A stretch of 64,000 nt of DNA from Betaproteobacteria bacterium (lineage in GTDB: Bacteria; Pseudomonadota; Gammaproteobacteria; Burkholderiales; SG8-39): positions 216,771-280,770 of the forward strand of contig SCTY01000026.1 in assembly GCA_004297625.1 (NCBI GenBank), read 5' to 3'. A program made the position numbers and the translations under genes. Numbering within the stretch: the stretch's first letter is position 1; each line of letters starts with the position of its first letter. The notes under the pieces were generated by a model. It was not told the DNA's origin. It saw nothing but the letters and a program-made list of their open reading frames with translations, and did not search any database. Shown here piece by piece: positions 9,857 to 19,566 of the stretch.

Positions 9857-10296
9857 AGATAGGAATCGTCTCTTCACCCGGCGGGCACCTGACCGAGGTT
9901 CGCTGCTTCCGGTCCGCATATGGGCAGCATCGGCATTTCTACGCCCTGAACGACCGCATTTCCCTTGCCAAGGACATGCTGGGCAGGACGTACTTCCTGA
10001 CGCATGCAGAGCGCGATTGGAGGCAAATCGTCAATTTCTGGGAAGCATTCCGGGTTCTGAACAAGGAGCGCCCCGACGTGCTGATCAGCACGGGAGCCAG
10101 TCCGATCGTTCCTTTCGCGATTCTTGGACGATTGTTCTTCGGGACAAAGATCATCTTTGTTGAGACCATGACGCGGGTCGAAGCGCCATCCCTTACCGGC
10201 CGGATAATGTATTTCCTGGCGCACAGGTTCTATTACCAGCGGCAGGAGCTTCGCCGTTTCTATCCGAAAGGAAGCTACGTGGGTGCGTTGATATGA
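9850..10296 (+). CDS. PssD/Alg14-like glycosyltransferase subunit
   Basis: Membrane-anchoring and acceptor-binding half of a split GT28 glycosyltransferase (PssD, EpsE, CpsF, Alg14 type). The N-terminal glycine-rich motif GIVSSPGGHLTEV and later DVLISTGASPIVPFAIL match the family, as does the length of 148 residues. The ATG at 9850 is chosen because it directly precedes this motif. The catalytic partner PssE follows with an ATGA overlap. The pair typically transfers glucuronic acid, galactose or GlcNAc to a lipid-linked intermediate; which one is unknown here. Confidence 0.85.
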   Translation: MLKIGIVSSPGGHLTEVRCFRSAYGQHRHFYALNDRISLAKDMLGRTYFLTHAERDWRQIVNFWEAFRVLNKERPDVLISTGASPIVPFAILGRLFFGTKIIFVETMTRVEAPSLTGRIMYFLAHRFYYQRQELRRFYPKGSYVGALI

Positions 10297-10793
10297 GCAC
10301 GTTTGTCGCTGTCGGCACGGGGCGGGCACCGTTCATGCGCCTGCTTGCAGCGGTCGACGAGCTGGCGAAACGGAGCGCGCTACCCGCACCGGTCAAGGTG
10401 CAATGCGGGCATACCCGGTTTTCTTCGAGGCACTGCACCGTCGTTCCATTTCCGAGCATGGATGAATTCGAGCGCGCGGTCAGCGACGCGGAGCTCGTCG
10501 TTTGCCAGGCAGGCGGCGGGACAGTCCTGTTGGCGAATCTCGCCGGGAAGGTGCCGGTGGTCGTGCCTCGCCTCCGACGGCACGGCGAGGTGGTAGACGA
10601 CCATCAAGTGGCAAACGCGCGGGCACTCGAGGAAGGGGGCAACGCGGTCGCTGTATACGACATAGCCGATCTCGAAGCTGCGACGAAACGCGCGCTTGCG
10701 GCGCAGCGCGCCGCGATAGCGAAGCGGCAACCATCCGCATTGCTGGCTGCTGTTGCAGGCGACCTGGCGCTGTGGGACCGGCAGCCTGATTAG
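10293..10793 (+). CDS. PssE/Alg13-like glycosyltransferase subunit
   Basis: Catalytic half of the split GT28 enzyme. The 166-residue protein holds the UDP-sugar-binding C-terminal fold, with AELVVCQAGGGTVLLANLAGKVPVVVPR (~residues 65-95) followed by GEVVDDHQVANARALEE, the usual GT28 donor-site motif. It needs the membrane subunit encoded just upstream (ATGA overlap) to act. The carbamoyltransferase gene begins 8 bases downstream, so the operon continues. Donor sugar is not predictable. Confidence 0.85.
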   Translation: MSTFVAVGTGRAPFMRLLAAVDELAKRSALPAPVKVQCGHTRFSSRHCTVVPFPSMDEFERAVSDAELVVCQAGGGTVLLANLAGKVPVVVPRLRRHGEVVDDHQVANARALEEGGNAVAVYDIADLEAATKRALAAQRAAIAKRQPSALLAAVAGDLALWDRQPD

Positions 10794-10801
10794 GCCACGC
10801 G

Positions 10802-12562
10802 GTGCTCATACTCGGAATCAACGCTTTTCACGGCGATTCTGCCGCTTGCCTGCTGGACGGCGGAATCCTTGTCGCGGCCTCCGAGGAGGAGCGCTACCGG
10901 CGGGTCAAGCATTGGGCGGGCTTTCCGTCGCAAGCGATCCAGGCCTGCCTGCGCCAGGCCGGAGTCGGGCTCGGGGATATCCATGCAGTCGCCCTCAACC
11001 AGGACGCGAAGGCAAATATCTGGCGCAAAGCGTCGTACGTCCTGCAGAAGCGGCCCAGCCTGGGGCTGGTCCTTGACCGGATCCGCAACAAGCAGGAACG
11101 CGCTGGGGTAGCGCAGGTGCTCGAGCAGGGGGTCGGAGGAAGGTTCAAGGGAGAGGTGGTCGCCGTGGAGCATCACCTCGCGCATCTCGCCTCCGCCTAC
11201 CTGGCGTCGCCGTTCCCGGAGGCGGTGGCCGCGTCGCTCGACGGCTTCGGCGACTTTGCCAGCGCCGCATGGGGTGTTGGCAGGGGCAGCACGGTAGAAG
11301 TCGACGAGCGCGTCTATTTCCCGCATTCGCTCGGCATCTTTTACCAGGCGCTGACCCAATTCCTCGGTTTCCCGCACTATGGGGACGAGTACAAGCTGAT
11401 GGGCCTCGCGCCTTACGGCGAGCCAGGCTTCCTTCCCCGGATGCGCAGGATCGTGCGGCTTACGAACGGCGGCGGTTTCGAGCTCGATCTTTCCTTCTTT
11501 CGCCATGCCACCGACAAGGTGGAGTACGAATGGGACGGCGGCTCGCCTGTAGTAGGGACTCTTTACTCCGCGGCGCTAGTCGACCTGCTCGGACCCGCGC
11601 GCGGCCCTTCGGAGGATCTCACCCAACGACACCGCGATATCGCGCGCTCGGTGCAGGCGATGTACGAGGAGGCGTTCTTCCATTTACTCGCTCACCTGCA
11701 TGAGACGTACAAGCTGGACGCGCTATGCCTGGCGGGCGGCTGCGCGATGAACTCGGTGGCGAATGGCAAGGTGTACCAGCGCTCGGCGTTCAGGAAGCTC
11801 TATGTTCAACCGGCGGCGGGTGATGCGGGCGGCGCGATCGGCGCCGCGCTAGTCGCCCTGGGACGGCTCGACGGGCAACAGCCGGTCCGGCTTCGCATGG
11901 ACCACGCTTACTGGGGTCCGCAGTTCGATGATGAGGCGATCGCCACGATGCTCGCGAGGCGGCGCGCCGAAATGACGCGTGAGGGCTGCACCGTACGACG
12001 CTTCGAATCCGACCCGGACCTACTGGCGGCGACGGCCGCGGAAGTCGCCGCTGGCGCGGTCGTGGGGTGGTTCCAGGGCCGCATGGAATGGGGGCCGCGG
12101 GCGTTAGGCAACCGCTCGATCGTTTGCGACCCGCGGCGCACCGACATGAAAGACATCCTCAACCTCAAGATCAAGCGGCGGGAGTCGTTCCGGCCGTTCG
12201 CGCCGTCGATCCTGCGCGAGGCGGTGCCCGAGTGGTTCGAGGTCGACGACGACGTGCCCTTCATGACGCAGGTCTACCCGATCCGTCCTGGGAAGCGCGC
12301 GTTGATTCCGGCAGTGACGCACGTGGACGGCTCCGGCCGTCTCCAGACCGTGACGCGCGAGGCGAATCCCCGCTTCTACGGGCTGATCGAGCGCTTCCGC
12401 GACCTCACCGGCGTGCCGATGGTGCTCAATACGTCCTTCAACGAGAACGAGCCGGTAGTATGCAGGCCGGAGGAGGCGCTCGATTGCTTCCTGCGCACGA
12501 AAATGGACGTGCTGGTGATGGAAAACTGGTTCCTACGGCGCGGCAGCCCGGCGATACCGTGA
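10802..12562 (+). CDS. NodU/CmcH-family carbamoyltransferase
   Basis: O-carbamoyltransferase that moves a carbamoyl group from carbamoyl phosphate, via carbamoyl-adenylate, to a sugar hydroxyl. The N-terminal domain starts with [17 protein letters not shown] and contains [13 protein letters not shown] (~residue 122), the metal-binding histidines of the family. The C-terminal domain has [19 protein letters not shown] (~420) and [13 protein letters not shown], also diagnostic. At 586 residues it is full length. A GTG start at 10802 is used, and the stop overlaps the next start by GTGA. Placement among glycosyltransferases implies that the polymer carries carbamoylated sugars. Confidence 0.92.
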   Translation: MLILGINAFHGDSAACLLDGGILVAASEEERYRRVKHWAGFPSQAIQACLRQAGVGLGDIHAVALNQDAKANIWRKASYVLQKRPSLGLVLDRIRNKQERAGVAQVLEQGVGGRFKGEVVAVEHHLAHLASAYLASPFPEAVAASLDGFGDFASAAWGVGRGSTVEVDERVYFPHSLGIFYQALTQFLGFPHYGDEYKLMGLAPYGEPGFLPRMRRIVRLTNGGGFELDLSFFRHATDKVEYEWDGGSPVVGTLYSAALVDLLGPARGPSEDLTQRHRDIARSVQAMYEEAFFHLLAHLHETYKLDALCLAGGCAMNSVANGKVYQRSAFRKLYVQPAAGDAGGAIGAALVALGRLDGQQPVRLRMDHAYWGPQFDDEAIATMLARRRAEMTREGCTVRRFESDPDLLAATAAEVAAGAVVGWFQGRMEWGPRALGNRSIVCDPRRTDMKDILNLKIKRRESFRPFAPSILREAVPEWFEVDDDVPFMTQVYPIRPGKRALIPAVTHVDGSGRLQTVTREANPRFYGLIERFRDLTGVPMVLNTSFNENEPVVCRPEEALDCFLRTKMDVLVMENWFLRRGSPAIP

Positions 12563-13881
12563 GCGTCGAAAGCGCCCATGGCCAAGCGCTCGTCGAGAGA
12601 ATCAGGCGCAAGGAAGCGCTGATCGGCGTCGTGGGCTTGGGCTACGTCGGCCTGCCGCTTCTAATGTGCTTCGCTGAAGCGGGATTCCGCGCGCTCGGCT
12701 TCGACATCGACAAGCAAAAGGTGGGTGCGCTCCGCGAAGGCCGGACGTATATCAAGACCGTCGATGCGAGGCGCATTGCGGGCGCCCTCGAGCATGGACT
12801 GGAGGCGACCACCGATTATGCGCGGGCAAAGCAGGCCGACGCGCTCATCATCTGCGTGCCGACGCCGCTCAACCGCTCCCGCGAGCCGGATCTGAGCTAC
12901 GTGATCAACACGGTCGAATCGCTGCTTCCGCATTTGCGAGCCGGGCAGGTGATGTCGCTCGAGAGCACGACCTATCCCGGCACTACCGAGGAGGAGCTGC
13001 GCCCGCGCATCGAGAGCCGCGGCTTTGCGCTGGGCGAGGACTACTTTCTGGTGTTTTCGCCCGAACGCGAAGACCCGGGCAACAAGCACTTCAGCACGCG
13101 CAGCATCCCGAAGATCTGCGGCGGAAGCACGCCGGCCTGTCTGGAGGTCGGCCTCGCCCTCTACCGGGCGGCGGTCGACCAGGTGGTTCCGGTGAGCTCG
13201 ACCCGCGTCGCCGAGATGGCCAAGCTGCTGGAGAACATCCACCGGGCCGTGAACATCGGGCTGGTGAACGAAATGAAGATCGTCGCCGACCGGATGGGCA
13301 TCGACATCCACGAGGTGATCCGGGCCGCCGCGACCAAGCCCTTCGGGTTCGTGCCCTACTACCCGGGGCCGGGGCTCGGCGGCCACTGCATCCCGATCGA
13401 TCCGTTCTACCTCACCTGGAAAGCGAGGCAGTACGGCGTCAACACGCGCTTCATCGAGCTCGCCGGCGAAGTGAACCGCGCCATGCCGGAATGGGTGGTG
13501 GAAAAGCTTGCCCACGCGCTCAACGTGCGCTCCAAGCCGGTGCGCGGCAGCCGCATCCTCGTTCTTGGCATCGCGTACAAGAAGAATGTCGACGACGTGC
13601 GCGAATCACCGGCGGCGGAAATCATGGAGATCCTGCGCGCGCGCGGCGCAGCGCTCGACTACAGCGACCCGCACGTGCCGGTATTTCCCAGGATGCGCGA
13701 GCACGCGTTCGAGCTGGAAAGCGTTTCGTTGACCGCGCGGGCGCTGTCCGCGTACGACGGCGTGGTCCTCGTCACCGACCACGACGCGTTCGACTACGCC
13801 TTGATCGCCGCGCACGCCCGGCTGGTGGTGGATACCCGTGGGCGCTATGCAGAACCTGCGGGCAACATCGTCAAGGCTTGA
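12559..13881 (+). CDS. UDP-sugar 6-dehydrogenase, WbpA/TviB type
   Basis: Makes a UDP-hexuronate or UDP-GlcNAcA-type precursor by two-step NAD oxidation of C6. The Rossmann motif is [13 protein letters not shown] (~residue 21). The catalytic cysteine lies in [20 protein letters not shown] (~residue 270), the form typical of UDP-N-acetyl-hexosamine dehydrogenases. UDP-binding residues follow in the C-terminal domain ([16 protein letters not shown]). The GTG at 12559 is chosen because it overlaps the carbamoyltransferase stop; the frame is open further upstream but that region encodes the other gene. 440 residues, full length. Confidence 0.88.
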   Translation: MSVESAHGQALVERIRRKEALIGVVGLGYVGLPLLMCFAEAGFRALGFDIDKQKVGALREGRTYIKTVDARRIAGALEHGLEATTDYARAKQADALIICVPTPLNRSREPDLSYVINTVESLLPHLRAGQVMSLESTTYPGTTEEELRPRIESRGFALGEDYFLVFSPEREDPGNKHFSTRSIPKICGGSTPACLEVGLALYRAAVDQVVPVSSTRVAEMAKLLENIHRAVNIGLVNEMKIVADRMGIDIHEVIRAAATKPFGFVPYYPGPGLGGHCIPIDPFYLTWKARQYGVNTRFIELAGEVNRAMPEWVVEKLAHALNVRSKPVRGSRILVLGIAYKKNVDDVRESPAAEIMEILRARGAALDYSDPHVPVFPRMREHAFELESVSLTARALSAYDGVVLVTDHDAFDYALIAAHARLVVDTRGRYAEPAGNIVKA

Positions 13882-15038
13882 AGGCCGTCTTCGTCAACCG
13901 CTTTTTCTATCCCGATCTCGCGCCGACCGGGCTCCTCGCGGCGGATGTCGCCTTCGATCTCGCGCGGCGCGGCTGGGAAGTGCATGCGGTCACGAGCCGG
14001 CAGCGCTACCAGGATGCGGGCGCAGGGCTGCCTGCCGGCGAAACGATCAGCGGCGTGCGCGTGCATCGCGTGTGGAGCACGCGTTTCGGACGGGCCGGTA
14101 CGCTTGGGCGGGCGTTCGATTACGCCAGCTTCTACGTAAGCGCAACTTTGGCGCTCGTTCGCCTGCTGCGTAAAGGCGACGTCGTCGTCGCCAAGACCGA
14201 CCCTCCGCTCATCTCGGTCTTTGCGCTGCTCGCCGCCCGCATGCGCGGCGCGAGGCTCGTCAACTGGCTGGAAGACGTGTTTCCGGAAGTGGCGCAGCAC
14301 GTCGGCATGCGTCTGGGGCCGGTAGCGCTCATTGCGAAATGGCTGCGCAATGCAAGCGTGCGCGGCGCAAGCGCGAATGTGATGCTCGGCGCGCGGATGG
14401 AGGCCGAAGTGGCGCGGCTTGTTCCCGGCACGAGGCTCGAAAGAATTGCCGACTGGGCCGACGGCGAGGCGATACGGCCGCTCGCCTTTCCTTCGGGCAA
14501 GTTCGTCGTGGGGTACTCGGGTAATTTCGGCCGCGCGCACGAGTGGGAAACGGTGGTGCGCGCAATCGGCTTGCTGCGCGACGAGCCCGGGCTGGCGTTC
14601 TCCTTCACCGGCGGCGGCCACCACTTCCCGCGCATCGTCGGCTTGCCCAACGTGGTGCACCGGGGTTACGTGCCGCAGGAACGTCTGTCCGAAAACCTGG
14701 CGGCGAGCGATGTGCACCTCGTGACGCTCTTACCCCAGCTCGAGGGCCTCATCATGCCGAGCAAGCTTTATGGGGCGATGGCGGCGGGGCGGCCCGTGCT
14801 GTTTGTCGGCGACCTGGATGGCGAGGTCGCACGGATGCTACGCGATCACCAATGCGGCTTGTCGGTCGCCGCTGGCGACGCCGAGGGCTTGGCGAAGGTA
14901 GTTCTCGATCTAAAGGCGCATCGCGAGATATGCCGTGAAATGGGGCAGCGGGCCCGAGCGGCCTTCGAAGCGCATTACGACAAGCCGATCGGAGTTGAGC
15001 GCTGGCGAGTGCTGCTCGAGAAAATTGCGCGAGCCTAG
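13878..15038 (+). CDS. GT4-family glycosyltransferase, WcaI-like
   Basis: Glycosyltransferase of 386 residues with the WcaI-like opening [40 protein letters not shown]. The donor domain begins at [14 protein letters not shown] (~residue 212) and carries [24 protein letters not shown] (~290), where the conserved [10 protein letters not shown] replaces the E-x7-E motif of other GT4 enzymes, as in WcaI relatives. A TTG start at 13878 overlaps the dehydrogenase stop (TTGA) and places the N-terminus exactly at the family start. It is the last plus-strand gene of this operon and converges on the WecA-like gene 3 bases away. Confidence 0.82.
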   Translation: MKAVFVNRFFYPDLAPTGLLAADVAFDLARRGWEVHAVTSRQRYQDAGAGLPAGETISGVRVHRVWSTRFGRAGTLGRAFDYASFYVSATLALVRLLRKGDVVVAKTDPPLISVFALLAARMRGARLVNWLEDVFPEVAQHVGMRLGPVALIAKWLRNASVRGASANVMLGARMEAEVARLVPGTRLERIADWADGEAIRPLAFPSGKFVVGYSGNFGRAHEWETVVRAIGLLRDEPGLAFSFTGGGHHFPRIVGLPNVVHRGYVPQERLSENLAASDVHLVTLLPQLEGLIMPSKLYGAMAAGRPVLFVGDLDGEVARMLRDHQCGLSVAAGDAEGLAKVVLDLKAHREICREMGQRARAAFEAHYDKPIGVERWRVLLEKIARA

Positions 15039-15041
15039 CCG

Positions 15042-16094
15042 CTATCGCGGAATGCGCAGCCCCAGCCGCCGGCAAAGCACTTCCGCCGCCGCACCGTAGA
15101 CAAGAAGCCCGCCTACGAACACGTAGAACATGACGTAGGGCGGAACGCCGAGGCGTTCAGCGCCGATGCCGACGGCGGCCAGCACGATCGCGGCGGCGAA
15201 CAGCGCCGGCGTCGTGCGATGGGGCGAGAGGCCCATCGCGAGCAGAATGTGGTGGATGTGCTCGCGGTCGGCGACGAACGGGCTTCTTCCGCGCAGCATC
15301 CGGCGGACCATGATGGTGCCCATGTCCGCGAGCGGCAGCGCCAGGATCCAGACCGCGGTCATCGGCGCGAGCGCCGGCCGGGGCGACATCGCCAGCCGGA
15401 TGGAGAACCACGCTAGAAGCAATCCGAGCAGCAGGCTCCCGGCATCGCCCATGTAGACCGTTGCCGGGCCGCGCCAGGGCGCGCGCGCGTTGTAGACGAG
15501 GAACGCGGCAATCGCGCCTGCGGCGATGCAGATCGCGGTGAACATCACGGCGTCGCCCGCCGCGCCGGCGGCATAGCCGAAGCCGAGACAGGCGGCGAGC
15601 GCGACGCTCCCCGCGAGACCGTCGAGGCCGTCGGTCATGTTGATCGCGTTCATCAGCCCGACGATGGCGACGACGGTGATCGGCACCGACCAGCGCCCGA
15701 GCGTGAAGACGTTCCCGGTGAAGAGACTGCCGAAGTGCGTGAGGAGCGTGCCGCCCCACGTGGCGAGGAGTAGCGCGGCGAAGATCTGGAACGCGAACTT
15801 GGGCGTAGCGCGCAGCCCGCGCAGGTCGTCGAGTGCTCCGCCTATCAGCGTGAGCAGGATCGCGGCCGCAACGCCGATGTACTGCGACGGCTCGCCAGCG
15901 GGGCGCGCCGCCGCGAACACGGCGAGAAACGCGGTGCCCATGGCGAGGCCGCCGACTACCGGGACTGGGCCATGGTGCAGCTTGCGCGTGTCGGGAAGAT
16001 CAACGAGCTGCCAGCGCTTGGCGTGCTGCCTGAACAGCAGCGTCAATGCGAGCGTGAAGGCAAAAACAACCAGAAAAACGACTGCGTCGCCCAC
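15042..16094 (-). CDS. WecA/MraY-family polyprenyl-phosphate sugar-1-P transferase
   Basis: Initiating enzyme that loads a HexNAc-1-phosphate onto undecaprenyl phosphate at the inner membrane. Family residues are all present: the Asp pair in IGGALDDLRGL (~residue 88), NAINMTDGLDGLAGS (~150), VYMGDAGSLLLG (~213) and the WecA-type histidine motif DREHIHHIL (~275). About eleven transmembrane helices are visible in 350 residues. The GTG start at 16094 is followed at once by the first helix. It is the first of two such enzymes in this window (the other is at 31906-33060), suggesting two independent polymers or a divergent pair. Confidence 0.88.
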   Translation of the reverse strand: MGDAVVFLVVFAFTLALTLLFRQHAKRWQLVDLPDTRKLHHGPVPVVGGLAMGTAFLAVFAAARPAGEPSQYIGVAAAILLTLIGGALDDLRGLRATPKFAFQIFAALLLATWGGTLLTHFGSLFTGNVFTLGRWSVPITVVAIVGLMNAINMTDGLDGLAGSVALAACLGFGYAAGAAGDAVMFTAICIAAGAIAAFLVYNARAPWRGPATVYMGDAGSLLLGLLLAWFSIRLAMSPRPALAPMTAVWILALPLADMGTIMVRRMLRGRSPFVADREHIHHILLAMGLSPHRTTPALFAAAIVLAAVGIGAERLGVPPYVMFYVFVGGLLVYGAAAEVLCRRLGLRIPR

Positions 16095-16211
16095 TTTTCT
16101 TCTCTCTCCCTCCTCCGTCTCGCACGATTCTATAGAGAGGCGTGATGCCGACGCAAATGACGTCCGGGTGATCGATCCTCTACAAGATCAGGATTTGTAA
16201 GAAATACCCGT

Positions 16212-17279
16212 CTAGCTCGGGCTTGCGGCGCCGCCGCCCGGCGGAGCAGTCGGCGGCGGCACCAGGGGCGGCGGCACTACCGGCACAGTCGCTTCGGCCG
16301 GCGGTTTCGGCGCGGCGGCCGGCGGCTTGGGCGCGGGTACCGGCGGCTGCCCCGGCACCGGCGCGGGCGGCGCGGGCGGTACGGCGCCGGCGTTGATCGC
16401 CTGCTGATAAGCGGTCTGCGCGGCGGCGACGGCTTCCGCGACCGCCTGCTGTGCTTGCTGCAGCGCCTGCTGCGCGGCCTGCTGCAAGGCGGTGTCAGCA
16501 GGCTGCTGAACCGCCTGCTGCTGCAGCGCCAACGCCTGCGCCTGCGCCGCCACTGCACGCGCGGAAACTTGGACCACCACCGGCGTGTTGACGGGAACGG
16601 CTTGTTGTATCAGCGCAGTCACCGCCTGCTGCACGGCCGGGGCCGCGCTGGCGATAGGGGCAGGCGGCGCAGGAGGCGCGCTCGGCGAAGCGGTCGAGAA
16701 CGCGCCGACGCCGATGGTTTGCGTGCCGAGCGGCGTCGTCATGGCGATCGCTCCGGCGTTGACCGCAGTGCTGACAACGCGGGTCGCCGGGTCGTACACG
16801 ATCGTGCCGTCCGTCCCGCGGATGCCGATCGTCGCGTTGCCTGCGCTGATGCGCACCGCGTTGCGGTTGGTGGCGCCGATCACTCCGGTGATGAAGCGCA
16901 GGCCGCCGCGCAGCACTTCGAACGCCATGCGGCTCGCGCTGACCTGCTGCTTGTTGTACTGATATTGCTGAACCACGAACGAGCTCTGCTCGTGCATGGC
17001 CATGACCTGCCCGTCCTCGAACTTGATGATCGCCGTGCTGTTGAGGCCGGTGGCGACGGTTTGGCCCTGGTCGACCAGGTCTCCGACATTCAGCGCCCGG
17101 GGCGAGGCGGAACCCGTGCGCACGTTCGCGCTGCCGGTGAGCTCGTGCACGTAGCCGAGCGCCTGAGCGCCGGTGGCGGCGGCCAAGAGCAGACACCCCC
17201 AAACGGCCAACAACGCCTTAATGGACGCCCCCTGGTTCTTGATCCGCTCCACCGTACCGGAAAGCGAACCGCTTTTCAA
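16212..17279 (-). CDS. FecR-domain exported protein with Gln/Ala/Pro-rich tail
   Basis: Exported protein with a hydrophobic signal segment (residues ~22-40, ending TGAQA), a FecR domain (~43-150) with LTGSANVRTG and the highly conserved NATIGIRGTDG, then a long low-complexity tail. The tail is glutamine/alanine repeats (~190-290) and a Pro/Ala/Lys-rich end. No FecI-type sigma factor or TonB receptor is nearby, so an iron-signalling role is unlikely; FecR domains of this form accompany exopolysaccharide genes. The TTG at 17279 abuts the preceding stop; a GTG at 17252 is an alternative start. Its role is unknown. Confidence 0.75.
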   Translation of the reverse strand: MKSGSLSGTVERIKNQGASIKALLAVWGCLLLAAATGAQALGYVHELTGSANVRTGSASPRALNVGDLVDQGQTVATGLNSTAIIKFEDGQVMAMHEQSSFVVQQYQYNKQQVSASRMAFEVLRGGLRFITGVIGATNRNAVRISAGNATIGIRGTDGTIVYDPATRVVSTAVNAGAIAMTTPLGTQTIGVGAFSTASPSAPPAPPAPIASAAPAVQQAVTALIQQAVPVNTPVVVQVSARAVAAQAQALALQQQAVQQPADTALQQAAQQALQQAQQAVAEAVAAAQTAYQQAINAGAVPPAPPAPVPGQPPVPAPKPPAAAPKPPAEATVPVVPPPLVPPPTAPPGGGAASPS

Positions 17280-17280
17280 T

Positions 17281-17895
17281 TCAGATGCAGCGCAGGCCGG
17301 CTCGATAAGCGGCGATGCCCGGGATGTCGCAAAGAAGATCGAGCCGCCCGCTTCGCACGGCGAGGTTGGCGATCTCGCGCTCCTGCCACTTCAACGCGTT
17401 GCCCATGACTCCGAGAGCGGCGCGGCGCGCTTGCGGCGTGAGACGCGAATCGGCTTGCATGGCGATCTGCGCGAGCGCGAGCTGCACGCCGCTCTCCCAG
17501 GGCCCGAGCCGCGCCGCCTGCCGCACGGCGCGGTCGAGCTCGGCGTCGAGCTCGCGAAGGCGCAGCTTCACGCGGGCGAGCTCGGCCCAGGCGTAGGGCC
17601 ATCCCGGCCGCCTTTGGACCGAGAGCCTCAAGTGGTCCAGCGCAAGGCGATACGCTCCCGCGTACTCGTACCAGCGCGCGAGATATTCGTGGTGATCGGG
17701 GTTGCCGGGATCGAGCTCGATCGCGCGCTCGAGCCCGCGCCTTGCGCGCTCGCTTGCTTCGAGGGTCGGAAGACCTGCGCGATCGAGGCCGTGGCGCGCG
17801 CCGAAGGCGGCGAGATCGGCGGCGCCGCGCTGCACGGCGAGCAGGCTCAGGACCGCGAGCGCGGCAAGCGCCGCGATGCCGGTCAGGACACGCAC
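17281..17895 (-). CDS. membrane-anchored TPR protein
   Basis: Protein of about 204 residues with one N-terminal transmembrane or signal helix (VLTGIAALAALAVLSLLAV) followed by TPR-like helices. Two repeat cores are visible: RARRGLERAIELDPGNPDHHEYLARWYEYAGAY (~45-78) and LALDHLRLSVQRRPGWPYAWAELA (~80-103). TPR proteins scaffold protein complexes; similar small ones sit in exopolysaccharide loci. The GTG at 17895 is preferred because it directly precedes the hydrophobic helix, although the frame opens at 17940. It overlaps the end of fahA by 13 bases and touches the FecR gene, so the three are probably cotranscribed. Confidence 0.6.
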   Translation of the reverse strand: MRVLTGIAALAALAVLSLLAVQRGAADLAAFGARHGLDRAGLPTLEASERARRGLERAIELDPGNPDHHEYLARWYEYAGAYRLALDHLRLSVQRRPGWPYAWAELARVKLRLRELDAELDRAVRQAARLGPWESGVQLALAQIAMQADSRLTPQARRAALGVMGNALKWQEREIANLAVRSGRLDLLCDIPGIAAYRAGLRCI

Positions 17896-19157
17896 GGCGC
17901 GATGCGCCCCGCGGCTTCGCCGAAGCCGATCGTCTTGCACCCTTCGCGCGCACAGCGGCCGCGCTCGATCACGTCGTCGCCGTCCTCAAGGAAGCCGCGC
18001 GCTTCGCCGGTCGGCAGCTTGAGTGGATTCTTCCCCGCAGCCGTGAGCTCCATCATCGAGCCGACCGAGTCCGGCGTCGTTCCGGAAATGGTGCCCGAGC
18101 CGAGGAGGTCGCCCGCCTGCAGGTTGCAGCCGTTCGAGGCCTGGTGCGCGACGATCTGCGCCGCCGTCCAGTACGAGTCGCGGAAGCTGCCGCGCGAAAG
18201 CCGCACCGGCGCCATCTTGTCCTGCCGCATTTTCGTGCTGCGCAGGTGCATCTCGACTTCGATGGCGAAACCGCCCGCGCGCTGATCGGCCTCGCCGAAG
18301 AGGTAGGGCAGGGGCTTGGGATCGTCGGGCGCGCGCTCGAAGGCCGGGCAGCGGAAAGGCGCGAGCGCCTCCAGCGTCACGATCCACGGCGAGAGGGTCG
18401 TGGCGAAGCTCTTCGCGAGAAAGGGCCCGAGCGGCTGGTACTCCCAGGCCTGGATGTCGCGTGCCGACCAGTCGTTGAGGAGCACCACGCCGAACACGTG
18501 CTCGAGCGCGTCCTTCACCGCGACCGGCCTGCCGAGACGATTGCCGAGGCCGATGACCAAGCCGAGCTCGGCCTCGTAGTCGAGCCGCTTGCTCGGCCCG
18601 AAAGAGGGTTGTTGTTGTCCAATCGATTTTGTCTGCCCCTTCGGCCGCGTGATCGGCGTGCCGGAGACAACGATCGAAGAAGCGCGGCCGTGGTAGCCGA
18701 TCGGCACCCACTTGTAGTTCGGCAGCAGCGGATTGTCCGGCCGCAGCATGCTTCCGATGTTCGAGGCGTGGTGAATGCCGGTGTAGAAGTCGCTGTAGTC
18801 GCCGATGGAGACAGGGCGAAGCAAGTCGGCATCCTTCATCGGTACGAGGAATTCGCCGAGCTTTTTGTAGCCCTTGTTCTTCGTCGAAAGAAGCTTCGAG
18901 AGCTCCCGGCGCACGCCGCGCCACACCGGCCGGCCCTGCGCGGCGAGCGCGTTCAGCGTCGGTCCGGTCCTGATGCCGAGCGCGGCGAGATCGAGGATCT
19001 GCTCGCCGATCGCCACGCCGCCGCGCGGCGTGGTTCTTTCGCCTTTTCTCCTGAAGATGCCGAACGGCAGGTTCTGGATCGGGAACTCGGCGCCTTCGGC
19101 GTTCGCCGACTCCACCCAGCTCTGCAACGACGGGTCGTGCGTTTCGTCGAGTTTCAT
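17883..19157 (-). CDS. fahA: fumarylacetoacetase
   Basis: Last enzyme of tyrosine degradation, hydrolysing fumarylacetoacetate to fumarate and acetoacetate. The 424-residue protein is full length, with an N-terminal SH3-like domain (FGIFRRKGERTTPRGGVAIGEQILDL). The metal site contains DYSDFYTGIHHASNIG (~residue 118, with Asp and the general-base His), PIGYHGRASSIVVSGT and the acidic DYEAELGLVIG (~195). KPLPYLFGEADQRAGGF and the C-terminal ILGSGTISG-like region follow. The next-upstream pathway gene, hmgA, lies on the same strand at 21566-22870, separated by a toxin-antitoxin pair and an ATPase. Confidence 0.95.
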   Translation of the reverse strand: MKLDETHDPSLQSWVESANAEGAEFPIQNLPFGIFRRKGERTTPRGGVAIGEQILDLAALGIRTGPTLNALAAQGRPVWRGVRRELSKLLSTKNKGYKKLGEFLVPMKDADLLRPVSIGDYSDFYTGIHHASNIGSMLRPDNPLLPNYKWVPIGYHGRASSIVVSGTPITRPKGQTKSIGQQQPSFGPSKRLDYEAELGLVIGLGNRLGRPVAVKDALEHVFGVVLLNDWSARDIQAWEYQPLGPFLAKSFATTLSPWIVTLEALAPFRCPAFERAPDDPKPLPYLFGEADQRAGGFAIEVEMHLRSTKMRQDKMAPVRLSRGSFRDSYWTAAQIVAHQASNGCNLQAGDLLGSGTISGTTPDSVGSMMELTAAGKNPLKLPTGEARGFLEDGDDVIERGRCAREGCKTIGFGEAAGRIAPCVS

Positions 19158-19187
19158 GGAACCCCAAGGTTATCCATAAACCGAACC

Positions 19188-19236
19188 AAAATCAGGGACG
19201 GACCCCAATTTCCGGAACCGAAATGGGGACAGATCC
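19188..19236. repeat. palindromic repeat pair, REP-like family
   Basis: Two divergent half-units face each other: a left unit with AGGGACGGACCCC and a right unit with GGGGACAGATCC, separated by about ten bases. They lie between the fahA start and the toxin-antitoxin operator. Both resemble the window-wide GGGGTCTGTCCCC palindrome and appear decayed. Confidence 0.65.
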
Positions 19237-19261
19237 AGCGACGCGGGAGAATTGCACGGGA

Positions 19262-19279
19262 TGTACATGATGATGTACA
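19262..19279. promoter_or_regulatory. TGTACA-type operator of the YefM-like antitoxin
   Basis: A perfect inverted repeat, TGTACAT GATG ATGTACA, lies 9 bases upstream of the antitoxin start. TGTACA is the known core recognised by YefM-YoeB in its own operator, and the gene downstream encodes a Phd/YefM-family antitoxin, so autoregulation through this site is likely. It overlaps in-frame ATG codons at 19252 and 19261-19273, an argument for the later start at 19288. Confidence 0.7.
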
Positions 19280-19287
19280 CTTTTCGC

Positions 19288-19566
19288 ATGAGCCGCAGGT
19301 ATTCGATTGCAGAAGCGAGAGCAAGCCTGCCGGCGATCATCGACCAGGCGGAAGCCGGCCAGGAGATCGAGGTCACCCGGCGCGGCAAGCCCGTCGCCGC
19401 GGTCGTCTCCGTCAGGGAGCTCGCGCGCTTGCGAGGCGCGGGCGGCAGCTTTGCTGCGGCCTACAGGAAATTCCTGGATAAGCACAACCTCGCGGAGGAG
19501 GGACTGGACGAGGAGTTCGCGGCCTCGCTGCGCGATAAGGGTGCCGGGCGCAGCGTCTCCCTGTGA
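19288..19566 (+). CDS. Phd/YefM-family antitoxin
   Basis: Antitoxin of 92 residues with the canonical Phd/YefM DNA-binding N-terminus: RYSIAEARASLPAIIDQAEAGQEIEVTRRGKPVAAVVSVREL. The C-terminal half (FAAAYRKFLDKHNLAEEGLDEEFAASL) is the toxin-binding tail. In-frame ATGs exist upstream, but they sit inside the operator palindrome, and MSRRYSIAEA is the usual family start. It overlaps the PIN toxin gene by GTGA, the standard translational coupling of such modules. Confidence 0.88.
   Translation: MSRRYSIAEARASLPAIIDQAEAGQEIEVTRRGKPVAAVVSVRELARLRGAGGSFAAAYRKFLDKHNLAEEGLDEEFAASLRDKGAGRSVSL

Noticed and set aside
16212..17279. FecR as part of an iron-signalling FecI/FecR/FecA system
   Set aside because: No ECF sigma factor or TonB-dependent receptor lies near either FecR gene, and both have exported low-complexity tails instead of the usual anti-sigma N-terminus.
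17742..19481. Long plus-strand open frame of 579 codons opposite fahA
   Set aside because: It is the antisense shadow of fumarylacetoacetase and its neighbours, very rich in Arg and Ala, without similarity to any family.
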